IMG/VR virus record: IMGVR_UViG_3300020455_000030
Coordinates: 1-41,590 of that record
Strand: one strand, 5' to 3'
Length of the DNA stretch: 41,590 nucleotides
From: a virus
Under the pieces are notes generated by a model. The model saw only the letters and a list, made by a program, of their open reading frames with translations. It had not been told where the DNA came from and searched no databases. This document shows positions 31,985 through 39,565 of the stretch, one piece after another. Within the stretch, counting starts at the first letter, position 1, and every line of letters begins with the position of its first letter. The position numbers and the translations under genes are program-made.

Positions 31985-32171
31985 AGGAGGGAATACATTT
32001 TACCCTCAAGTTATGGGAATCGCTAGTGCGAAAATTAGTACATAACAACAACAGTCCTTCTGGTAAGAAGTTCATCCGAAGATGCGGGCACCACCCCTGA
32101 CCGTTTACATTACCCCGCCTAATTCCAACAGGGTTGTTCAGTCACTCCCTTGTTAACCTCGTCAGATCAAC
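31985..32171 (-). ncRNA. Candidate structured non-coding RNA
   Basis: This is the largest stretch between well-supported genes and no convincing ORF is found. Read on the minus strand it contains, in order: AACAAGGG pairing with CCCTGTT; GCGGG pairing at a distance with CCCGC; CATC-UUCG-GAUG, a classic stable UUCG tetraloop hairpin (32074-32085); CTTCT-TACC-AGAAG (32056-32069); and CGC-ACTA-GCG. A sigma70-type promoter (32178-32206) ends just upstream and predicts a start near 32171. GAGGG/CCCTC near 31988-32008 could close the 3' end. It could be a trans-acting phage RNA or a long structured leader for the downstream genes. The ends are estimates. Confidence 0.5.
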
Positions 32172-32177
32172 AAAATA

Positions 32178-32206
32178 ATTATACCATAAAAAAAGGAGGG
32201 TCGCAA
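32178..32206 (-). promoter_or_regulatory. Sigma70-type promoter embedded in the hsp20 terminator
   Basis: Minus-strand TTGCGA (32201-32206), 17 bp, TATAAT (32178-32183). The -35 box lies in the loop and arm of the terminator hairpin and the spacer contains its T-run. It would initiate near 32171 and transcribe the gene-free region. Confidence 0.55.
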
Positions 32207-32213
32207 CCCTCCT
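32187..32213 (-). terminator. Intrinsic terminator after hsp20
   Basis: On the minus strand AGGAGGGT - TGCG - ACCCTCCT forms a perfect 8-bp stem with a 4-nt loop, followed by seven T (plus-strand A run 32188-32194). It begins 5 bp after the hsp20 stop codon. Confidence 0.88.
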
Positions 32214-32217
32214 GACT

Positions 32218-32643
32218 TTAGATCCAATCTTTTCGAGCGTGATGCTCTGGCACTACCTTTCCTAGCGTGACTGATAGCAATCCATCTTCAAAGTTAACTT
32301 CCTTGACAATGGTGTCATCAGCAATAGTCCATGCTCTTGAGAATGATCTTTGTGCTAGTCCTCTATGTGCATATTCTGTATCTTCTTTCTCTTCTTTTTT
32401 TCCTTCTACAACTAGTTTACCATACTCTGTGTAAACTTTAACCTCATCTCTTTTAAATCCTGCTAGTGCAATTTCTAGTCTAGATACCACATTACTTACA
32501 TTGATAAGATTGTAAGGTGGATAGTTAGAAGTTTGTTGATCAAAGAAACGATCAAAATAAGTGTCGAGTCCGATGCTATTCTTAGTAATCCGATCCATTA
32601 AGTCTGGTAAATCGGCAGCATGAAATCTTTGAATGTTAGCCAT
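32218..32643 (-). CDS. hsp20: Small heat shock protein Hsp20
   Basis: ATP-independent chaperone with an alpha-crystallin domain (residues ~45-130): the strands NVVSRLEIALAGF, VKVYTEYGKLVVEGKK and the end VNFEDGLLSVTLGK match the family. Residues AQRSFSRAWTI correspond to the conserved F/R-rich strand. A strong GGAGGAG ribosome-binding site precedes ATG 32643. Cyanophages often carry hsp20, presumably to protect proteins during infection. A perfect terminator follows, so it is the last gene of its unit. Confidence 0.95.
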   Translation of the reverse strand: MANIQRFHAADLPDLMDRITKNSIGLDTYFDRFFDQQTSNYPPYNLINVSNVVSRLEIALAGFKRDEVKVYTEYGKLVVEGKKEEKEDTEYAHRGLAQRSFSRAWTIADDTIVKEVNFEDGLLSVTLGKVVPEHHARKDWI

Positions 32644-32708
32644 GATGCTCCTCCATTGAGCGAGTTTAGTTTGTGTCCCCTAAGGCGACATTACTATTTA
32701 ACCACAAC

Positions 32709-32724
32709 CTGACATTTATGTCAG
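32709..32724. repeat. 16-bp palindrome between PMM-like gene and hsp20
   Basis: CTGACAT and ATGTCAG arms separated by two bases, overlapping the stop codon of the PMM-like gene. No T-run follows on either strand, so it is more likely an operator or RNA-processing hairpin than a terminator. A TTAAATA late-like motif lies just downstream on the minus strand. Confidence 0.55.
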
Positions 32725-33434
32725 TGTTGCAATCCGATCAATTTCTGACGGGTATCCTCCCAATCAGTAACAGAGTACGCTTTACCGCCCTGTTTCTCTA
32801 CAGCAACAGCGATGTCATAATCAATCTCACCCTCTTCCATCATATCACCAAAGAAAATAATATCACTTTGATCTTTAAAATCTCTCATTATTTGACTCTT
32901 ATTATTACCAATAGGACCTAGGTCAAGTCCAGTTTGTCCACCTATTTGCACCTCAAGATTAGGAAACATATTCCTAAGTCTCTCTGCCATATTTTTTCTC
33001 TCATTAGTTTCGTTATCATAATCAACATATGCCTGTCTTTCTAATAGAGAAACTGTGTTGTCACCTCTACCCATGATTGTAAAATTAACTCCGCCAGGTC
33101 TTCTCTCAATGTGATTACCATTACGAATAGGGAAGGCACTATTACATAATTCCAATTTAAGTTGCTGTTCTACATCAATAGGCAACTCCCATTCATCTCT
33201 ATAAACAGAAAGATCACCCTCATATACATCACTACCAGAGCAGTTATAAACTCTCTTACAGTTATTGTATATACCAGGTGAAATTTGGTTTATAGTTTTA
33301 TCCCTGTCACTACCAGTGACAAGGTAAACTTCGTTATGGAGAACAAAATCATAAAAGAAAGGCAAAAATTCATCTCTGATATTTTGCCTTGCTGGAGTCA
33401 ATGTACCATCGACATCAAAAATAAATTTTTTCAT
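32721..33434 (-). CDS. Phosphomannomutase-like HAD enzyme (eukaryotic PMM2 type)
   Basis: The HAD nucleophile motif is D7-x-D9 (FIFDVDGTLTP), followed by YLVTGSD. The cap region contains HIERRPGGVNFTIMGR (residues 108-123), very like the sugar-phosphate-binding strand of PMM2, and the C-terminus has VQIGGQTGLDLGP, IIFFGDMM and YSVTDWEDTR in PMM2 order. PMM2 interconverts mannose-6-phosphate and mannose-1-phosphate, the precursor of GDP-mannose. That links it to gmd and fcl elsewhere in this window. 237 residues is near the family length. Phosphatase activity on another sugar phosphate is the main alternative. Confidence 0.85.
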   Translation of the reverse strand: MKKFIFDVDGTLTPARQNIRDEFLPFFYDFVLHNEVYLVTGSDRDKTINQISPGIYNNCKRVYNCSGSDVYEGDLSVYRDEWELPIDVEQQLKLELCNSAFPIRNGNHIERRPGGVNFTIMGRGDNTVSLLERQAYVDYDNETNERKNMAERLRNMFPNLEVQIGGQTGLDLGPIGNNKSQIMRDFKDQSDIIFFGDMMEEGEIDYDIAVAVEKQGGKAYSVTDWEDTRQKLIGLQH

Positions 33435-33622
33435 TTAACAATATTATGTTTGGAAGTGCTACTCCTTGTCCTATTGTGGATGACGATAAATTTATCCGCA
33501 GCAAATGTACCTGCTAAACAAACATCGATCTCATCGCCATCTTGCCAGTTAATGTCACCATTCTTTTTAGTATGGTTCATTGCCTCTTGGATTTGATCAA
33601 TAACTTCTTGGGTTAGTTTCAT
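33431..33622 (-). CDS. Hypothetical protein, 63 aa
   Basis: Unrecognised. A helix (QEVIDQIQEAMNHTKKNG) is followed by a beta-rich half (DINWQDGDEIDVCLAGTF...KFIVIHN). Small, soluble, no motif. It overlaps the PMM-like gene and the gene before it by 4 bp each, so it is part of the same operon. Confidence 0.72.
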   Translation of the reverse strand: MKLTQEVIDQIQEAMNHTKKNGDINWQDGDEIDVCLAGTFAADKFIVIHNRTRSSTSKHNIVK

Positions 33623-33810
33623 AATGAATTTAAAAAATCCTTCTCACTTTGATAAGGTTGCGTTTTTCCTGACCATATTCTATACCCTTCCTGCAATTCT
33701 GGCAAGAGCCACTGGTCTACCCTGTAGCAATACTCCCAGTTAACTGGTTGAATACAATTCATTACCACGACTGTCCAAAACGCAGTCAAATGATTAACTA
33801 ATGTTGTCAC
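33619..33810 (-). CDS. Hypothetical protein, 63 aa
   Basis: Unrecognised. Trp-, Tyr- and Cys-rich (NHLTAFWTVVVMNCIQPVNWEYCYRVDQW), with a hydrophobic N-terminal stretch too polar for a certain membrane helix. It overlaps regA by 4 bp. No functional clue beyond its position between RegA and the PMM-like gene. Confidence 0.68.
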   Translation of the reverse strand: MTTLVNHLTAFWTVVVMNCIQPVNWEYCYRVDQWLLPELQEGYRIWSGKTQPYQSEKDFLNSL

Positions 33811-34238
33811 TCTTCCTCAGTCTTTTTTCTACCGATATTATACTTGGTTTCTAAGATCCAATCACCCTTATCTTTATAACTTAATACCTTGATTTGGTTT
33901 AAGGGTGCAATGTCTTGAATAGTATTTGCGTCAAAAATCTTGATCAATCCCCAATCAGCAAGCAATTGGGCAATGCGATTTCTACGCTGAACATCATTCA
34001 CGGTTAAATTTGCTCTCTTGCCATCAAGAGCGAATAGTTCTTTGAAGTGAACGATGAAGTATCTCCCTTGCTTATGAAGAATGTGGCAAGATTGATACAA
34101 CTTTTTCTCTTTACGAGAGGCAACACCAATTCTAGTTAATGTTTCTCTTACCTTTAAAAAATCGTCTGGTTCCCCTAAAGAAACCTCTACCATTTTGTCA
34201 GCAGACCAGTCTACTGTATTCTCAGTCACAACACTCAT
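33807..34238 (-). CDS. regA: RegA translational repressor
   Basis: RNA-binding protein that blocks translation of early phage mRNAs near their start codons. The core EPDDFLKVRETLTRIGVA, LYQSCHILHKQGRYFIVHF and LLADWGLIKI match T4 RegA closely in order. The N-terminus is ~13 residues longer than T4 and the total is 143 residues. A CTAAATA late motif lies 30 bp upstream. In T4 it sits between 62 and 43, as it does here apart from inserted genes. Confidence 0.95.
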   Translation of the reverse strand: MSVVTENTVDWSADKMVEVSLGEPDDFLKVRETLTRIGVASRKEKKLYQSCHILHKQGRYFIVHFKELFALDGKRANLTVNDVQRRNRIAQLLADWGLIKIFDANTIQDIAPLNQIKVLSYKDKGDWILETKYNIGRKKTEEE

Positions 34239-34267
34239 TGTCTCTATTAATGTAGATTCATATTTTC

Positions 34268-34274
34268 TATTTAG
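34268..34274 (-). promoter_or_regulatory. Late-type promoter motif CTAAATA
   Basis: Minus-strand CTAAATA in the short gap between the UPF0489-like gene and regA, 30 bp before ATG 34238. Confidence 0.55.
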
Positions 34275-34277
34275 GAT

Positions 34278-35021
34278 TTACATTTTCCCACTACGAATGT
34301 AGTCAGTCACTTGTTGATAATACTTTTCCATCTCGTATTTTTTTCTAAATTGCCCTAAATCTACCTCCTTTCCTGTCATCTCCTCAAATATTGTCATGAA
34401 TGTTCCAATCATATGCCAATGAAGTGGTGGAATATAACCTGGTGACAAGCAAACAAAAATTTGATCGAACTCATAGTTGTCAAAGACATACTCTTCTGGA
34501 GTAGAGAATTTAAAATTGTTAAGATGCTTTTCAGCAAAAGGTATATGCACTAAATTATGACTATCACTGTTACCTATCCATGTAAATGACTTTAATCTGT
34601 TCTGTTTTCGTAGATATAACCCCCAATTACCCTCCATTATTCTTTCAAACTGTTGTAAACTTCTTAGTTCATCATCAGGAGAACCAAAGTTACCAGAAAA
34701 TACATCGTCATGGTGGTCAATATTCACCACTTCGATGTCTGTGTGACCCTCTAGACCATACAAAATATTGTCATGATCATATCCAAAGTAAACCTCACTA
34801 GTGTGTGCTAGAGTCCTTAGATAAGTCCTTAGACAGTAATGATAATTCTGAATATTAAGTTCATGAGAAAATTCATTAGGATATGTTGAAAATAATTCGT
34901 ACCATTTAGGCACTGGCCACATATCTAAACCATCTGAATCACAATGTTCATAAATTTTTTGATCATTATGTAAGATAGCAGGACCAGATATAAAATCTAG
35001 ATCAATACTCAATATTTTCAT
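34278..35021 (-). CDS. UPF0489/arginase-deacetylase-like protein
   Basis: Contains SIDLDF (residues 5-10) and VNIDHHDD (99-106), the paired acidic/His motifs of the UPF0489 and arginase/histone-deacetylase-like metalloenzyme fold, and a GNSDSHNLVH segment. 247 residues. This predicts a metal-dependent hydrolase, substrate unknown. It has its own TTGACT-17-TATAAA promoter inside the gp62 gene. Such a gene between gp62 and regA is not part of the T4 core and was probably inserted. Confidence 0.7.
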   Translation of the reverse strand: MKILSIDLDFISGPAILHNDQKIYEHCDSDGLDMWPVPKWYELFSTYPNEFSHELNIQNYHYCLRTYLRTLAHTSEVYFGYDHDNILYGLEGHTDIEVVNIDHHDDVFSGNFGSPDDELRSLQQFERIMEGNWGLYLRKQNRLKSFTWIGNSDSHNLVHIPFAEKHLNNFKFSTPEEYVFDNYEFDQIFVCLSPGYIPPLHWHMIGTFMTIFEEMTGKEVDLGQFRKKYEMEKYYQQVTDYIRSGKM

Positions 35022-35392
35022 AGTCTGCCGCCAGTATCTAGTTTTTGTTTTATATATTCTATCTGTTCTCTAGTCAAAATTCTCATGACTTGTTCCGCTT
35101 TAGCGTGACTATACTTATAATATTTCTTTACTGCCTCAAGATCTTTGATCTTTTCTGATTTTAACCAAGGAGCAAACCTTTTCTTCTTTCTAAGAGAGTT
35201 GCGTAAGAAATCATACTGCAATTGTTTTTCAAGATGAGGGTTTTTGTTCATCTCATTAGCAAATAAAACAGAATCTAATGTTCCTGAAAGGCATTTGTTG
35301 ACAATAAATGGTGGATAGGACTTGATATCCTGAGGATCCTCAGGCAATTCCTTAGTGTGATTGATTGAATTTAACCAGTCTTTTAATTCCAT
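35018..35392 (-). CDS. 62: Clamp loader small subunit, T4 gp62
   Basis: Partner of gp44 in loading the gp45 clamp. MELKDWLNSINHTKELPED, YPPFIVNKCLSGTLDSVLFANEMN and LRKKKRFAPWLK are characteristic of the cyanophage version, which at 124 residues is shorter than T4 gp62 (187). Unlike T4 it is separated from gp44 by three genes, and overlaps the carbamoyltransferase by 10 bp. Confidence 0.92.
   Translation of the reverse strand: MELKDWLNSINHTKELPEDPQDIKSYPPFIVNKCLSGTLDSVLFANEMNKNPHLEKQLQYDFLRNSLRKKKRFAPWLKSEKIKDLEAVKKYYKYSHAKAEQVMRILTREQIEYIKQKLDTGGRL
35049..35077 (-). promoter_or_regulatory. Sigma70-type promoter for the UPF0489-like gene
   Basis: Minus-strand TTGACT (35072-35077), 17 bp, TATAAA (35049-35054), with a predicted start near 35042, 21 nt before ATG 35021. 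It uses the same TTGACT box as the promoters at 3702 and 8501. Confidence 0.62.
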
Positions 35393-37071
35393 ATCAAATA
35401 ATTTCCAATAACGAGGTAATCAATGTCCATGTTCCTAAATGCTAGTATAGCATCCATTGGTTCTTCTACAATAGGTTCACCATTATCGTTAAATGATGTG
35501 TTGAGTAGACAACCATGTTCTACTTTTTCTAGAAGAGAATATAATCTTTCATTTTGATCACGATTTACAGTTTGAATTCTGCATGTACCATCCTCATGTG
35601 TAATAGCAGGTAATTTATCTGTCTTAACATGCTGTGAGAATAGCATGTAAGGAGTGCTAAATCCCTCTTTAAAGTAATCTTTAACTAAATGTTCTTGAAT
35701 TACACCAGCAAAAGGTCTCCAATACTCTCTGTGTTTAACCCTAGAGTTCATAATATCCTTGTTTTCTAGTTTACATGGACTCATTAGAATAGATCTAGAT
35801 CCAAGAGCACGAGGACCATGTTCTGATCGACCTTGGAACCAACCAATTATAGCATTTTCATCTTTGATTTTTTTAGCAACTACCTCACACAACAAATCAA
35901 AATCTTCAAAGTATTCTTTTTCTCCATCAGGAACAAAGTCATCATAAGTTTTACCTAGAAAAGCAACATTTGTTGGCATCTGTATTTCTTCATTACATCT
36001 CATCGATGCCCATGCTGCTGCTCCAAAATGTACACCAGTATCATTTGTAAATGGAGGTATCCAAATGTTTTTAAATAAAGGTCTTAGTAAAGTATTTGCA
36101 CAGACATTTAAAAAACATCCACCTGCAAAACATACATTCTCTGATAGATATCCTTCTTGTCGTAAACTAGTAATCCATTTGACAATAGCTTCCTCAAAAT
36201 GATTTTGAACATAGTATGCTGCATCCTCTGAAGAAAGATCTTTAATATGTTCTATAACTTCATTGTATTTGTGAAAGTTTATCCACGAAGGACCGAATTC
36301 ATATGTATCAATTCCCATCATCTGTGGTGCAATTTCTGTGGAGAATGTATATGGAGTATTTTTTGTAGAAGGTTTGCCATAGGCAGATAATCCCATTATC
36401 TTTCCTTCTGCACTAAATTGAAGAACTTTAGTTAAATCTTTTTTAGATGAATAATGAAATTTATCATCTACTGTTTTTGTTGACAATGCCATTTTATAAA
36501 CATAACATGCCAAGTTCATATAAAAATCACCGAAAGAATTTTCTCCCGATCCACTCTTCATTGTGTGGTTGATAAGATTTTTCTTATCTAAATCAAAAGT
36601 TCCTATACTATGATTTTCATATCCCTTAGTCATACCTGCAGCAAAGTCCCATTGTGCAGAACCCATGCCGTCTAGTGTAAGATAACTTCCTTGTTTAAAA
36701 GGTGCTGTAGCTGCAGCAGACATGGCATGTGCCAAGTGATGACCTACAAACCATATTTCCGCATTAGGAAACATGTTTTTTAAAAACGCACTAATTTTTT
36801 TATCCATAGAGTGCATGTTACATAAGTGAACTGCACTTGGAGAATACGCAACAATATTTACATCTTCTTTTGATATCCCACCTAAAACATAATCAATAGA
36901 TCTTTGAGCAAAATCACCATCATACTTAATACGACTCAATCTTTCTTCACTAATACTGCGATGATGTCTTCCATTGATAAAAAGAGTTGCTCCAGCATCA
37001 TGAATTCTAGACCAATCGTCTGAGTTGTTGCCGTCCCATGCAACAGCACTATGCAATCCTAGGATGATCAT
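35383..37071 (-). CDS. Carbamoyltransferase, NodU/CmcH family
   Basis: Transfers a carbamoyl group from carbamoyl phosphate to a hydroxyl, often on a sugar. The N-terminal Kae1-like domain has the metal-binding HHLAHA at 111-116 and SISEERLSRIKYDG; the C-terminal half has CFAGGCFLNVCAN, EHGPRALGSRSIL (from 417), REYWRPFAGVI and LLNTSFNDNGEPIVE. 562 residues, full length. It likely decorates a sugar, consistent with the gmd/fcl genes in the same genome, but the acceptor is unknown. It overlaps dam by 23 bp and gp62 by 10 bp. Confidence 0.94.
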   Translation of the reverse strand: MIILGLHSAVAWDGNNSDDWSRIHDAGATLFINGRHHRSISEERLSRIKYDGDFAQRSIDYVLGGISKEDVNIVAYSPSAVHLCNMHSMDKKISAFLKNMFPNAEIWFVGHHLAHAMSAAATAPFKQGSYLTLDGMGSAQWDFAAGMTKGYENHSIGTFDLDKKNLINHTMKSGSGENSFGDFYMNLACYVYKMALSTKTVDDKFHYSSKKDLTKVLQFSAEGKIMGLSAYGKPSTKNTPYTFSTEIAPQMMGIDTYEFGPSWINFHKYNEVIEHIKDLSSEDAAYYVQNHFEEAIVKWITSLRQEGYLSENVCFAGGCFLNVCANTLLRPLFKNIWIPPFTNDTGVHFGAAAWASMRCNEEIQMPTNVAFLGKTYDDFVPDGEKEYFEDFDLLCEVVAKKIKDENAIIGWFQGRSEHGPRALGSRSILMSPCKLENKDIMNSRVKHREYWRPFAGVIQEHLVKDYFKEGFSTPYMLFSQHVKTDKLPAITHEDGTCRIQTVNRDQNERLYSLLEKVEHGCLLNTSFNDNGEPIVEEPMDAILAFRNMDIDYLVIGNYLIWN

Positions 37072-37888
37072 AATTAAAAACTAACAATTCTTTTCTATCT
37101 TGTTGGTTGTTCATGTAGTCACCAACAGATCTCATAGTATATGTATGGTCAAATTCAGAGAGGTTCCATCCCTTGAATCTGTCTCTAATCAACTGACTAC
37201 TATTGTATGATACAAGTTGATAAGAGGTATCTCTATCACAGTTTTCTGCAAACTCTTGATGATCAAAGTATTTGTGCATGTCACCTTTCTTACCATACAG
37301 TGCATCACCAATTTCATATGGTGGATCTAAGTAAACAAATGCATCACGAGTGTCGGTAAACAGATCAGTGTATGATGAGTTAGTAATCTTCCAGTCTGCA
37401 ATGATTTTAGTATAACCAGGCAATTTTTCTATGCCTCGCATTGAGAAGTTGGAATCGCTTGCCTGACTACTGAAGGAAGATGATTCAGTAAGACCACTGA
37501 AACTGCACTTATTAACAATATAAAAAGCAACTGCTCTATTTTTGTCACTTTGTGTTCCGTCATTGATATCCTCCTTTGCATTTAGAAAGAGTTCTTTTGC
37601 CAAATCTGGTGTTGGATTTTTAGTCTTTAATTCTTTAAGAGTTTCATATAAAAAATCACCATCATCTTGCAATGTTTTCCAAAAATTTATGAGAGGTTTA
37701 TATAAATCATTTACCCAAACATTTAGATGGGGATACATCTTAGACACATATATTGCAACAGAACCTCCTCCAAGAAAAGGTTCACGATATTCTCTGTATT
37801 TAGAGAGGTCAGGAAAGTGTGTAGCAATCTTTGTGATTGCACGAGACTTACCGCCAGGATATCTAAGTGGTGTCTTAAGAGATTTCAT
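37049..37888 (-). CDS. dam: DNA adenine methyltransferase (Dam, D12 class)
   Basis: N6-adenine methylase. TPLRYPGGKSRAI (SAM-binding region, residues 6-18), FLGGGSVAIY and catalytic DPPY at 188-191 (FVYLDPPYEIG) are all present; 279 residues. ATG 37888 makes an ATGA overlap with the upstream stop and is preferred to an in-frame GTG at 37900. Recognition may be GATC as in T4 Dam, but the target is not readable. It probably protects phage DNA or times its processing. Confidence 0.94.
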   Translation of the reverse strand: MKSLKTPLRYPGGKSRAITKIATHFPDLSKYREYREPFLGGGSVAIYVSKMYPHLNVWVNDLYKPLINFWKTLQDDGDFLYETLKELKTKNPTPDLAKELFLNAKEDINDGTQSDKNRAVAFYIVNKCSFSGLTESSSFSSQASDSNFSMRGIEKLPGYTKIIADWKITNSSYTDLFTDTRDAFVYLDPPYEIGDALYGKKGDMHKYFDHQEFAENCDRDTSYQLVSYNSSQLIRDRFKGWNLSEFDHTYTMRSVGDYMNNQQDRKELLVFNYDHPRIA

Positions 37889-38166
37889 CGTTTGATCCAC
37901 CTTGGTAAATAAAAGATTACAAATGAAGCACCCCAGAATGTAGCAACTGCTGCTATATGAAATAGTTTATTAGGACAAACTATAATTCCTATCGTGACAA
38001 GACCAATCCATGTATAGTCTAGAGTGCCGTGTAGTCTATACCATCTTTTGTCACCTAACTTCTTGATTACTTTTTTTCTTAAGTTATCAAAGAAAGGTGA
38101 TACATGTCTCATCATGACAAAACCCTCATTCAATACCATAAGGGCAAATCCAATCCAAAAAATCAT
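37885..38166 (-). CDS. Membrane protein, 93 aa
   Basis: Two or three transmembrane helices: residues ~2-20 (IFWIGFALMVLNEGFVMM), ~50-65 (YTWIGLVTIGIIV) and ~70-88 (AAVATFWGASFVIFYLP), with a basic loop (LRKKVIKKLGDKRWYRLHG). Unrecognised. It lies between gp44 and dam with 4-bp overlaps at both ends. Confidence 0.78.
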   Translation of the reverse strand: MIFWIGFALMVLNEGFVMMRHVSPFFDNLRKKVIKKLGDKRWYRLHGTLDYTWIGLVTIGIIVCPNKLFHIAAVATFWGASFVIFYLPRWIKR

Positions 38167-39107
38167 TTAAATTCACACTCCACCATTATTTCCGTGAGAC
38201 ACGCAAGAAGGTTAATCTCTTGGTCTGCAACGAACGCCATTTGATACTGATACTTAGCAATGATAAGCACAGCAGCAGCAATGCTAGGACCGCCCAAGGA
38301 TACTGTAAGACCATCGTAAACACGACGCAGTAGTACAGCAGAATCATTGTCCATGTTAGCATTGACCCACTTTCTAACAGTAGGATAGTCTTTAGTCTTA
38401 AGACTTTTGATAAGATCTTCGACCTTGACATCAGAGAAATCTGCAAGTATAGCACTGTCTATTCTACCACTAACACTGTATCTTTGCAACTCATTAAGAG
38501 TTCTTCTCCAATCAGGAAAGTGCTTATTGATTAACTTAAGTAAAACTTTTTTATCTGCATCACATCCTTCCTTTGCAAGGATGCCAACAATTCTCTCAAA
38601 GAAAGATACCTGAATCTCTGCCTTTTCTTTTCCCTTGATAGAAAACTCTACAACTGAACATCTAGAATGTAGAGGTTCAATGATCTTATTCTTGTAGTTA
38701 CAGGTAAAAATAAATCTACAATTTTTATGAAACGCTTCAATATTACTTCTCAATAACAACTGAACATCATGGGTAGTATTATCTGCCTCATCAATAATAA
38801 TAACTTTATGATTAGAAGATGCAGACAAGGACATAGTAGAGGCAAAGTTTTTTGCCTGACCTCTTACAGTGTCTAAGAATCTACCCTCATCAGATCCATT
38901 GATCAAGATATAGTCACACCCCAACTGTTCACATAGTGCCTTAGCAACTGTTGTTTTACCAACACCTGCAGGACCAGCAAGTAACAGATTGGGGATCTCA
39001 CCTTGTGCTAGGAAATCATTAAAAGTTTTTTTAATGCTATCAGGAAGAATACATTCATCAATTGTTTTGGGTCTGTATTTTTCAACCCACAAAAACTCAT
39101 TCCTCAT
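38163..39107 (-). CDS. 44: Clamp loader large subunit, T4 gp44
   Basis: AAA+ ATPase that opens and loads the gp45 ring. Walker A GPAGVGKT at 45-52, Walker B with D106/E107 (IIIDEADN), and the SRC motif at 148-150 (LHSRCSVVEF) are intact; 314 residues, the T4 length class. The N-terminal WVEKYRPKTIDECILP is also typical. Overlaps its neighbours by 4 bp. Confidence 0.97.
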   Translation of the reverse strand: MRNEFLWVEKYRPKTIDECILPDSIKKTFNDFLAQGEIPNLLLAGPAGVGKTTVAKALCEQLGCDYILINGSDEGRFLDTVRGQAKNFASTMSLSASSNHKVIIIDEADNTTHDVQLLLRSNIEAFHKNCRFIFTCNYKNKIIEPLHSRCSVVEFSIKGKEKAEIQVSFFERIVGILAKEGCDADKKVLLKLINKHFPDWRRTLNELQRYSVSGRIDSAILADFSDVKVEDLIKSLKTKDYPTVRKWVNANMDNDSAVLLRRVYDGLTVSLGGPSIAAAVLIIAKYQYQMAFVADQEINLLACLTEIMVECEFK

Positions 39108-39565
39108 TCATTAGACCTCCAATGTTTTCTCATTCTAACATACTCAGGATTCTTTGCTACAATGTCCCTGACTTTCTTAAATATAGTAGCGGACTTAGCA
39201 AAATCACAAGTAGCATGATCTGGTTCTTGGGGTCTTACATTACCTTCATCATCGTATTTCTTTCCTGTGCGATGGTTAGCGTATCGTCTTGATCTGGTAA
39301 AACCCATTTCTAAAAACTTACGACACATATCCATACCAATAAAATCTTTTTCATCTCGATAGTCGAGATACATTGCATAGATTTTATTGGATGATTTTAC
39401 TGCAGTCTCTGGAGTCTTAAATCTCCAATGAGCACAGATGTCGTTAGTATAAGGGCGAACCAATAGAACCCCTTGCTCGCCTCTTCCGATACGATATAGT
39501 TTACGAGTTTCCTCGTCTGAAAAATCAAGTCCTTTGTAGTCGAGTTCATAATCAAATTCTTTCAT
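39104..39565 (-). CDS. DUF4385-family protein, 153 aa
   Basis: Matches DUF4385 in order: FDYELDYKGLDF, LYRIGRGEQGVLLVRPY, HWRFKTPE, DFIGMDMCRKFLEMGFTRSRRYANHRTGKKYD. The family is widespread in bacteria and T4-type cyanophages; no function is known. Basic, soluble. I start at ATG 39565, which shares one base with the stop of the 49-residue gene; an in-frame TTG lies at 39571. Confidence 0.88.
   Translation of the reverse strand: MKEFDYELDYKGLDFSDEETRKLYRIGRGEQGVLLVRPYTNDICAHWRFKTPETAVKSSNKIYAMYLDYRDEKDFIGMDMCRKFLEMGFTRSRRYANHRTGKKYDDEGNVRPQEPDHATCDFAKSATIFKKVRDIVAKNPEYVRMRKHWRSNE

Noticed and set aside
32018-32040. A 12-base match to a conserved 16S rRNA segment (ggaatcgctagt) in the gene-free region
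   Set aside because: The match is too short, flanking bases do not continue as rRNA, and the structure around it fits a different hairpin (CGC-ACTA-GCG).
31962-32075. A 37-residue minus-strand ORF (MNFLPEGLLLL...) inside the candidate RNA
   Set aside because: No ribosome-binding site, the ATG lies in the UUCG hairpin, composition is not protein-like, and it runs through the late-promoter motif.
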